A DNA stretch of 64,000 bases from Veillonella agrestimuris (GTDB taxonomy: Bacteria > Bacillota > Negativicutes > Veillonellales > Veillonellaceae): positions 1-64,000 of the forward strand of contig NZ_CALPCS010000004.1 of the NCBI RefSeq assembly GCF_943193065.1, given 5' to 3'. Position 1 is the first letter of the stretch, and every line of letters begins with the position of its first letter. The translations under genes were made by a program, and so were the position numbers. The notes beneath the pieces were generated by a model. That model did no database searches and had not been told where the DNA came from. It worked only from the letters and a program-made list of their open reading frames with translations. This document shows positions 57,769 to 64,000 of this stretch, in pieces.

Positions 57769-59025
57769 ATGAACGAGAAAAAACTTCCTTTTACAGCAGA
57801 ACAATTAGAAGCTATTATTGCAGAATATCCAACACCATTTCATATTTACGATGAAGAAGGTATCGTAGAAAATATGACGCGCTTCTTAGAAGCTTTTTCC
57901 TGGAATCAAGGTTTTAAACAGTATTTTGCTGTTAAAGCGACACCAAATCCATATATTATGCGTATTCTTCAAAATTTAGGAATAGGTGCAGATTGTTCTT
58001 CTTTGGCGGAACTACTCTTATGTGAAAAAGTGGGTATTACTGGTCATGATATTATGTTTACTTCCAATGACACACCTTATGAAGAATTTAAAAAAGCTTT
58101 AGAATTGGGCGCTATTATCAATCTTGATGATATTACGCATATTGAATATATTGAAAAACATCATGGTTCTTTACCAGATACATTCTGTGTTCGCTATAAT
58201 CCAGGATCCTTAAAAGAAGGGGGAAACACGATCATTGGCTTACCAGAAGAAGCAAAATACGGCATGACTCGCGATCAAGTGTTGGAATCTTTCAAAATAT
58301 TAAAAGATAAAGGTGTTACACATTTTGGTTTACATACTATGGTTGTGTCTAACGAATTAGACGTGGCAGGCCTTGTAGGGACAGCAGAAATTTGCTTTGA
58401 CTTAGCGGTAGAAATTAAAGAAAAACTTGGTATCGAAGTTGAATTTATCGATTTAGGCGGCGGCGTAGGGGTTGCTTATAAGCCAGAACAGACACCAGTT
58501 GATTTTGAATTGTTAAGTAAAGGGGTTAAAGACGCATATGACAGAATTCTCGTAGCTAATGGTCTTAACAACGTTGCGTTAGCTTATGAATGCGGTCGTA
58601 TGGTAACTGGTCCATTTGGATATTTAGTCTCTACAGCAATTCATAAAAAAGATATTTACCGTCAATATATTGGTTTAGATTCTTGTATGGCTAATTTAAT
58701 GCGTCCTGCTTTATATGGTTCGTATCATCATATTACAGTAGTAGGAAAAGAGAATGCACCAAAGGATCATGTCTATGATGTAACTGGTTCTTTATGTGAA
58801 AATAACGATAAATTTGCCATTCAACGAGAATTACCAAAAATTGATATGGGAGACCGCATTGTTATCCACGATGCGGGTGCGCATGGTCATGCTATGGGCT
58901 TTAACTATAATGGTAAATTGCGTTCTGCTGAATTGTTACTTCACAAAGATGGATCTGTAACGCAAATTCGTCGAGCTGAAACTTATGATGATTTATTTGG
59001 TACATTAGATTTCTCTAACTTATAA
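57769..59025 (+). CDS. lysA: diaminopimelate decarboxylase
   Basis: PLP enzyme making L-lysine from meso-diaminopimelate. 418 residues, Orn/DAP decarboxylase fold: an N-terminal barrel with Lys56 in FAVKATPNP and the PLP phosphate loop LGGGVG, then the C-terminal sheet domain with the catalytic-cysteine region GSLCENNDKF. The end (LRSAELLL, RRAETYDDL) is typical of LysA; the lysine/ornithine decarboxylase of Negativicutes is a related alternative but less likely. ATG 57769 follows GCGAGG. Confidence 0.87.
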   Translation: MNEKKLPFTAEQLEAIIAEYPTPFHIYDEEGIVENMTRFLEAFSWNQGFKQYFAVKATPNPYIMRILQNLGIGADCSSLAELLLCEKVGITGHDIMFTSNDTPYEEFKKALELGAIINLDDITHIEYIEKHHGSLPDTFCVRYNPGSLKEGGNTIIGLPEEAKYGMTRDQVLESFKILKDKGVTHFGLHTMVVSNELDVAGLVGTAEICFDLAVEIKEKLGIEVEFIDLGGGVGVAYKPEQTPVDFELLSKGVKDAYDRILVANGLNNVALAYECGRMVTGPFGYLVSTAIHKKDIYRQYIGLDSCMANLMRPALYGSYHHITVVGKENAPKDHVYDVTGSLCENNDKFAIQRELPKIDMGDRIVIHDAGAHGHAMGFNYNGKLRSAELLLHKDGSVTQIRRAETYDDLFGTLDFSNL

Positions 59026-59134
59026 AATACATCATATTGAGAATTGGAAAGGATCAGTTTCGATTTGTGAAATTGAAATAGAACTAGAAAATATAAAGAA
59101 TTTTTTAATTCCATTATATTTTAGTAGGAATATC

Positions 59135-59163
59135 TTGCTATCATTTAGAGAAGAATGTATAAT
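59135..59163 (+). promoter_or_regulatory. possible promoter upstream of the suf terminator
   Basis: TTGCTA, 17-base spacer, perfect TATAAT. Transcription from it would pass through the hairpin at 59209-59242. Confidence 0.55.
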
Positions 59164-59199
59164 GAATGTAGATTATTATGCACATGTTTGCTAAAGTAG
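59155..59199 (+). CDS. possible cysteine-rich leader peptide
   Basis: A 14-codon frame reading MYNECRLLCTCLLK, with Cys at positions 5, 9 and 11, ends ten bases before a terminator that precedes the suf operon. A weak purine-rich AGAGAAG lies just before the ATG. If the promoter at 59135-59163 is used the start codon would not be transcribed, so the peptide requires transcription from further upstream, for example read-through from lysA. Confidence 0.25.
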   Translation: MYNECRLLCTCLLK

Positions 59200-59208
59200 C
59201 GGAATTAC

Positions 59209-59242
59209 GGTGGTATACACGTTTGTGCGTACCACCTTTTTT
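59209..59242 (+). terminator. terminator or attenuator before sufC
   Basis: GGTGGTA (59209-59215) pairs with TACCACC (59230-59236), with an inner CAC/GTG pair, followed by six T. It is either the lysA terminator or an attenuator of the suf operon. Confidence 0.85.
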
Positions 59243-59305
59243 CTTTATGTGCTATCAATATAGGATTATAAAGCTAGCTATAGTTGCTAAAAAGGAGTGA
59301 ATATT

Positions 59306-60049
59306 TTGGCTGAACTACTTCAGATAAAAGAATTAGAGGTGTCTGTAGAGGATAAAAAAATTCTTAAAGGCATTAACTTAACAATTAATAAGGGTGAAGT
59401 CCACGTTGTGATGGGGACAAATGGGGCTGGTAAATCTACATTGGCGAATGCCATTATGGGTAACCCTTTATATACCGTAGATAATGGTTCTATTCTATTT
59501 GACGGTGAAGATATTACAGAAGAAGCTGTAAATGATCGTGCGAAACTTGGCATTTTTATGTCCTTTCAACACCCAATTTCCGTACCAGGCATTACAGTAG
59601 AAAACTTTATTCGTACTGCTAAATCTACAATTACTGGTGAAAATGTACGGGCTTTAGCTTTCAAAAAAGAATTGAAAGAAAAAATGGATCAATTATCCTT
59701 CGATACAGCTTATGCACAACGTTATGTAAATGAAGGTTTCTCTGGTGGTGAACGCAAGAAAAATGAAATTCTTCAAATGTCCATTTTAAATCCTAAATTG
59801 GCTATTCTTGATGAAACTGATTCTGGTCTAGACGTTGATGCTGTTCGTATCGTGTCTGAAGGGGTGGATCGTTTCCACAACGAAGATAATGCGGTATTAA
59901 TTATTACGCATCACAATCAAATTTTACAAAAAGTTAAACCTGATTTTGTTCATATTTTGATTAACGGTAAAATCGTTAAAACTGGGGACGCTTCTTTAGT
60001 GCGCGAAATCGAAGAAAAAGGGTATGACGCATATAAAACATTGGCTTAG
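59306..60049 (+). CDS. sufC: Fe-S cluster assembly ATPase SufC
   Basis: ABC-type ATPase of the SufBCD scaffold, 247 residues. Walker A GTNGAGKSTL, the diverged signature FSGGERKKNEI, Walker B LAILDETDSGLDVDA and LIITHHNQIL, all typical of SufC. TTG 59306 has AAGGAG eight bases upstream; the in-frame GTG at 59297 overlaps that site. It is the first gene of sufCBDSU. Confidence 0.96.
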   Translation: MAELLQIKELEVSVEDKKILKGINLTINKGEVHVVMGTNGAGKSTLANAIMGNPLYTVDNGSILFDGEDITEEAVNDRAKLGIFMSFQHPISVPGITVENFIRTAKSTITGENVRALAFKKELKEKMDQLSFDTAYAQRYVNEGFSGGERKKNEILQMSILNPKLAILDETDSGLDVDAVRIVSEGVDRFHNEDNAVLIITHHNQILQKVKPDFVHILINGKIVKTGDASLVREIEEKGYDAYKTLA

Positions 60050-60057
60050 GAGGCAAC

Positions 60058-61467
60058 ATGGAACAACGCAAAAAGACTCAAATAGCGGACTTGGACCGTG
60101 GCGTCTACGATATTAAGAATGAATTTGAATATTCTTATATTGCTAATGCCGGTTTAACTGAAGATATCGTCCGCGAAATTTGGGCTAATAAAAAAGAGCC
60201 TGAATGGATGCTTGAATTCCGTTTAAAATCTTTAGACATTTATAATCGCATGGGGATTCCTAATTGGATTCCCGATATTAGCGGTTTAAATATGGATAAT
60301 ATTCATACCTATGTAAAACCAAAAGTAGATATGAAAGAAGATTGGAACGAAGTTCCAGAAGATATTAAAGAGACCTTTGACCGCCTCGGTATTCCAGAAG
60401 CGGAGAAAACATCCCTCGCTGGTGTAGGTGCTCAATATGACTCTGAAGTTGTATATCACAGTATTCAAGAAGATCTTGTAAAACAAGGCGTTATTTATAC
60501 TGATATTGAAACGGCTCTTCATGAGCACGAAGACATTGTTAAACAATACTGGATGACTTTGATTCCTCCTACTGACCATAAATGGGCTGCTTTGCATGGC
60601 GCTGTTTGGTCTGGTGGGTCCTTCGTATATGTGCCAGCTGGTGTGCATGTAGAGATTCCATTGCAATCTTACTTCCGCTTGAATGCACCAGGTGCCGGTC
60701 AGTTTGAACATACTATGATTATCGTAGAAGAAGGAGCCAAAGTACACTTTATTGAAGGGTGTTCTGCACCTAAATACGATGTATCTAATCTTCATGCTGG
60801 CGCCGTAGAATTGTTTGTTAAAGATCACGCTACATTGCGCTATTCAACCATCGAAAATTGGTCCAAAAATATGTATAACTTAAATACAAAACGGGCTATC
60901 GTTGGTAAAGGCGGTACCATTGAGTGGGTATCTGGTTCCTTTGGTTCTCGCGTATCCTGCTTGTATCCTATGAGCATCCTCAATGGTGAAGGAGCACATG
61001 CTGAATTTACAGGCGTTACATTTGCCGGTGAAGGTCAATTCCTCGATACTGGTTGTAAAGTCGTTCATAATGCGCCATATACAACGAGTAATGTAAACTC
61101 TAAATCCATTTCTAAATCTGGTGGGGCTGCTGTGTATAGAGGTTTGTTAAAAATCGGTCCTAACGCAGAACATGCAAAAGCTACAGTATCTTGCGAATCT
61201 TTGATGCTTGATGATATTTCTCAATCCGATACAATTCCAGCAATCATTGTAGAAAATGACAATGTCGATTTAGGTCACGAAGCAAAAATCGGCCGTATTT
61301 CTGATGAAGCTATTTTCTACTTAATGACTCGTGGCATTAGCGAAGAAGAAGCGCGTGCTATGCTTGTTCGCGGTTTTGTAGAGCCTATCTCTAAAGAATT
61401 GCCACTAGAATATGCTGTAGAAATGAACAATCTCATTAGTTTAGAATTAGAAGGTTCTATCGGTTAG
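60058..61467 (+). CDS. sufB: Fe-S cluster assembly protein SufB
   Basis: Scaffold subunit on which the Fe-S cluster forms. 469 residues, family length. The N-terminal part has EPEWMLEFRLKSLDI, the middle FVYVPAGVHVEIPLQSYFR, and the C-terminal half the SufBD beta-helix with the cysteine-containing ATVSCESLMLD and RGISEEEARAMLVRGF. ATG 60058 follows AGGAGG. Confidence 0.97.
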   Translation: MEQRKKTQIADLDRGVYDIKNEFEYSYIANAGLTEDIVREIWANKKEPEWMLEFRLKSLDIYNRMGIPNWIPDISGLNMDNIHTYVKPKVDMKEDWNEVPEDIKETFDRLGIPEAEKTSLAGVGAQYDSEVVYHSIQEDLVKQGVIYTDIETALHEHEDIVKQYWMTLIPPTDHKWAALHGAVWSGGSFVYVPAGVHVEIPLQSYFRLNAPGAGQFEHTMIIVEEGAKVHFIEGCSAPKYDVSNLHAGAVELFVKDHATLRYSTIENWSKNMYNLNTKRAIVGKGGTIEWVSGSFGSRVSCLYPMSILNGEGAHAEFTGVTFAGEGQFLDTGCKVVHNAPYTTSNVNSKSISKSGGAAVYRGLLKIGPNAEHAKATVSCESLMLDDISQSDTIPAIIVENDNVDLGHEAKIGRISDEAIFYLMTRGISEEEARAMLVRGFVEPISKELPLEYAVEMNNLISLELEGSIG

Positions 61468-61476
61468 GAGGTTTGC

Positions 61477-62523
61477 ATGAGCGAATTACTATTTAATGAA
61501 CTCCCAAGACCGACCTTTAGATGGTTGCGTGTGAACCACACACCAGTTAGTCTATGGGGGGAATCAGAATCAACAGTTCGTCCTGAAATCGACGGTAAAG
61601 ATAGCATTATTACATCTTTACCAGCAGGGGCAGCGCTGATTAATACAAATTATAAAGGCGCCAATGAAGAGGCTTTACAACAATTAGTGAATGCTGGTGA
61701 AGGCTATCGCATTCAAGTACCAGCGAATACCAAAGAAGCTGTTCACATTCGCATTGATGGTAGCCATCGCGTTGGTAGTCGTTTCCAATTTATCGTAGAA
61801 GAAGGAGCTGAATTAGAGGTTCAATTCTATTTAGATGGAACTGCTAAGGATGCTACTAATATTCAGTATTTTGACGAATATGATGTACATGCCAATGCAA
61901 AAGTGGTTGTAAAAAAAGTCAATCTCTTAGGTGAAACAGTACAACATATTGAACATCGTTACACTAAATTATCTGACGGTGCGGACGCTGAATTTATCAA
62001 TGTGGAAATTGGGGGCCAAGAAAACTTATTAAATTATGATCACGATTTACAAGGCGAAGCTTGTAACATCGTGCACGATATTGCTTATTTAGGTAATAAA
62101 GAGCAAAAATTTGACTTTTCCTTGGTCATGACTCATGGAGGCAAAAAATCTGTTAGTGATATTCATACATTAGGTGCGTTAAGTGATAAGGCAAAAAAAT
62201 CCTTCCGTGGTACATTAGATTTCCTTCGTGGAGCTACTGGTTCTGAAGGGGCTGAAGAAGATACTTCTTTATTGCTAGACCCTACTGTAAAATCGATTTC
62301 CTTACCATTGTTATTGTGTAAAGAAGATAATGTAAGTGGTAATCACGCTGCTAGTGCAGGTCAAATTGATGCTAACAAATTGTTCTATCTTATGAGCCGT
62401 GGTTTTAATGAAGCAGAAGCAAAACATATGATTGTAGAATCTATGATTCGACCAATTATTGATCGTATCGGTGACGAAGCCATTGAAGAAGCTGCACTTG
62501 CTGCAGTACGTAATAAAATTTAA
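61477..62523 (+). CDS. sufD: Fe-S cluster assembly protein SufD
   Basis: Partner of SufB in the scaffold complex, 348 residues. The SufBD core beta-helix is followed by the conserved C-terminal SAGQIDANKLFYLMSRGFNE (histidine in NHAASAG just before it). The N-terminal region is short and diverged, as usual for SufD. ATG 61477 follows TAGGAGGTTTGC, nine bases after the sufB stop. Confidence 0.93.
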   Translation: MSELLFNELPRPTFRWLRVNHTPVSLWGESESTVRPEIDGKDSIITSLPAGAALINTNYKGANEEALQQLVNAGEGYRIQVPANTKEAVHIRIDGSHRVGSRFQFIVEEGAELEVQFYLDGTAKDATNIQYFDEYDVHANAKVVVKKVNLLGETVQHIEHRYTKLSDGADAEFINVEIGGQENLLNYDHDLQGEACNIVHDIAYLGNKEQKFDFSLVMTHGGKKSVSDIHTLGALSDKAKKSFRGTLDFLRGATGSEGAEEDTSLLLDPTVKSISLPLLLCKEDNVSGNHAASAGQIDANKLFYLMSRGFNEAEAKHMIVESMIRPIIDRIGDEAIEEAALAAVRNKI

Positions 62524-62535
62524 AGAGGAATGATT

Positions 62536-63765
62536 ATGAGACCAATTAGTGAAGCATACAAAGATTTTCCCATATTAAAACGAGAACATAATGGGCACCG
62601 CCTCATCTATTTAGATAGCGGTGCAACAGCGCAAATCCCACAAATGGTGGCAGATCGGGTTGTAAATCATATGCTCTATCATAATGGCAATCCTCATCGT
62701 GGTTCTCATATTTTAGCTATCGAAGCGTCTGAAGCTTATGAAAATGCTCGCGAGCGAGTGGTGGAGTTCATCAATGCTAGAGAGCGGGAAGAAATCATCT
62801 TTACTCGCAATAGCACAGAGTCGATGAATCTTATTGCCTATAGCTATGGTCTCAATAATTTACAAGCAGGCGATAAAATTGTTATTACTGTTGCAGAACA
62901 CCATGCCAATCTTGTAACCTGGCAATTTGTAGCTAACAAAACAGGGGCTACTTTGGAGTACATGTACTTAGATGAGAGTGGACATTTAAAAGATGGGGAA
63001 ATTAATAAAATCGACGAATATACAAAAATCGTTGCCTTTGCCCATGTGAGTAATGTATTAGGTATGGAATTTCCAGTGAAAGAGTTAACTGATAAAGCTC
63101 ATTCTGTAGGAGCTGTTGTCGTTCTCGATGGTGCGCAATCGACACCGCATATGAAAGTGGATATGCAAGAATTAGATTGTGATTTCTTTGTCTTCTCCGG
63201 TCATAAAATGTGCGCATCTCAAGGGATTGGCGTTCTCTATGGGAAACGGGCTCTCTTAGAAGCGATGCCACCATTCTTGCTCGGTGGGGATATGATCGAA
63301 TATGTAAAAGAGCAAACTACTACTTTTAATGAATTGCCTTATAAATTTGAAGCTGGTACACCTAATGCAGATGGGGCAGTGGCATTACATGCAGCAATGG
63401 ATTATTTAGACTCTTTTGGCATGGATGCTATCGAAGCCTATGAAGAAGAGTTAGTAGCTTATGTGTTGCCAAAATTAATGGACATACCTCATGTCCACGT
63501 GATTGGTTCCACTAATGCAAAAGAAAAACACGGTGTTATTGCTTTCACCGTAGACGATGTACATCCTCATGATGTGGCTACTATTCTTGACTCTAAAGGG
63601 ATTTGTGTACGATCTGGTCATCATTGTGCGCAACCACTAGGCGCTTTTTATAAAGTAGCTGCATCGACTCGTTTGAGCATGTACTTATATACGCGAAAAG
63701 AAGATTTAGATGCATTCTTAGACGTATTAAAAACGGTGCGTACCGTTATGGGCTTTGAAGATTAG
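62536..63765 (+). CDS. sufS: cysteine desulfurase SufS
   Basis: Group II PLP cysteine desulfurase that supplies sulfur as persulfide. 409 residues: AEHHANLVTW, the PLP lysine Lys224 in FSGHKMCASQG, and catalytic Cys364 in RSGHHCAQP. AGAGGA at 62524-62529 fits ATG 62536; ATG 62530 is too close. SufU, encoded next, would be its sulfur acceptor. Confidence 0.97.
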   Translation: MRPISEAYKDFPILKREHNGHRLIYLDSGATAQIPQMVADRVVNHMLYHNGNPHRGSHILAIEASEAYENARERVVEFINAREREEIIFTRNSTESMNLIAYSYGLNNLQAGDKIVITVAEHHANLVTWQFVANKTGATLEYMYLDESGHLKDGEINKIDEYTKIVAFAHVSNVLGMEFPVKELTDKAHSVGAVVVLDGAQSTPHMKVDMQELDCDFFVFSGHKMCASQGIGVLYGKRALLEAMPPFLLGGDMIEYVKEQTTTFNELPYKFEAGTPNADGAVALHAAMDYLDSFGMDAIEAYEEELVAYVLPKLMDIPHVHVIGSTNAKEKHGVIAFTVDDVHPHDVATILDSKGICVRSGHHCAQPLGAFYKVAASTRLSMYLYTRKEDLDAFLDVLKTVRTVMGFED

Positions 63766-63775
63766 GAGATAAGCT

Positions 63776-64000
63776 ATGGAAATGGATCAATTATATACAG
63801 AACTTATTTTGGAACATAATCAAGATAAGCGTAATAAACGGGAACTTGCTAAATTTACTACTTCTGAGCATGGTCACAATCCTAGTTGTGGTGATGATTT
63901 AACCCTTCAAATAGACGTTGAAGATGGCATTGTTAAAGACGCTGCTTATACAGGTTCTGGTTGTGCTATTAGTCAAGCTTCTGCATCTATGATGATCGAT
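63776..64000 (+). CDS. sufU: SufU-type sulfur-transfer protein (truncated by window end)
   Basis: The first 75 codons of an IscU/NifU-fold protein. Seen: LYTELILEHNQDKRNKREL, the first cysteine in HNPSCGDD and the second in GSGCAISQASASMM; these are the zinc-binding cysteines of SufU. The third cysteine and C-terminus lie beyond the window. ATG 63776 follows AGGAGATAAGC. SufU activates SufS in Firmicutes. Confidence 0.95.
   Translation, partial: MEMDQLYTELILEHNQDKRNKRELAKFTTSEHGHNPSCGDDLTLQIDVEDGIVKDAAYTGSGCAISQASASMMID

Larger units (their letters stand above)
59026..59305 (+). other. intergenic / leader region lysA-sufC (280 bases)
   Basis: It holds a candidate promoter (59135-59163), a 14-codon reading frame with three Cys codons (59155-59199), and a strong terminator hairpin (59209-59242) before sufC. 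No terminator lies between lysA and that hairpin apart from a weak GAATT/AATTC pair near 59100. Confidence 0.6.

Noticed and set aside
57769..59025. Alternative call of lysine/ornithine decarboxylase for the lysA gene, since Negativicutes put cadaverine or putrescine on their peptidoglycan
   Set aside because: The C-terminal motifs and the GSLCENND site fit diaminopimelate decarboxylase better; a tree with both families would settle it.
59190..59242. T-box-like wording (GCGGAATTACGGTGGTA) before sufC
   Set aside because: The region is too short for a T-box, lacks stem I and the conserved 14-base T-box, and sufC is not a usual target.
59178..59300. A 40-codon frame running through the suf terminator into the sufC ribosome-binding site
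   Set aside because: It has no ribosome-binding site, spans a terminator stem and T-run, and its composition follows that structure; chance is the simpler explanation.

Overview
The window reads as a stretch of low-GC chromosome from a diderm Firmicute of the Negativicutes, most likely a Veillonella species. This is inferred from protein recognition and gene mix, not from a database search. Firmicute traits (a perfect CIRCE operator, MutS2, a CcpN-like repressor, SufU-type SUF system, C4-type L28) sit beside envelope traits of an organism with two membranes (MacA-like periplasmic adaptor, type IV pilus MNO-like genes, phosphatidylethanolamine synthesis by Psd and PssA). No rRNA, insertion sequence, prophage or CRISPR array was seen. 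Almost all genes are on the + strand in tight operons. The two exceptions are the class A penicillin-binding protein and rpmB.

Layout. 0.25-8.1 kb: an 11-gene type IV pilus / competence operon (two ATPases, platform protein, major pilin, short prepilin peptidase, four minor pilins, PilM/N/O-like proteins) ending at a strong terminator. 8.2-9.8 kb: a shikimate kinase with a basic tail overlapping pfkA. 10.0-13.1 kb: a MacAB-type export operon. 13.1-17.1 kb: a hotdog thioesterase, pheS and pheT. 17.2-24.3 kb: a U32 protein, mutS2, and a convergent penicillin-binding protein. 24.4-31.6 kb: tyrS, a Nudix hydrolase, the PEP synthase module (ppsA, CcpN-like repressor, PpsR-like regulator) and dgt. 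31.7-35.8 kb: rpmB, then a 5-oxoprolinase operon with an NRAMP-like transporter. 35.9-44.0 kb: recG, a tautomerase, guaB, a WecG-type glycosyltransferase, psd, pssA, a GT2 glycosyltransferase and surE. 44.0-49.0 kb: tRNA-Leu(CAA), acpS, nnr, a ComEC-like lipoprotein, an amidase and a GerMN lipoprotein. 49.1-57.0 kb: thiL, the t6A genes tsaE-tsaB-rimI-tsaD, a HisKA_2 kinase with an ANTAR regulator, and CIRCE-controlled groES-groEL. 57.2-64.0 kb: doxX, lysA and sufCBDSU, cut off inside sufU.

How the genes fit together. The PEP synthase module points to gluconeogenesis from lactate or pyruvate. Most adjacent operons are separated by clear intrinsic terminators, and several sigma-70 promoters can be placed at consensus quality. 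The window is mostly core genome. The least ordinary signals are regulatory: a possible cysteine-codon leader peptide and terminator ahead of the suf operon, a kinase-ANTAR antitermination pair with no RNA target seen locally, a 20-base palindrome ahead of doxX, a structured groES-groEL spacer, and a long hairpin ahead of the thioesterase-pheST operon. Many genes start with TTG or GTG; starts were chosen by ribosome-binding-site spacing.
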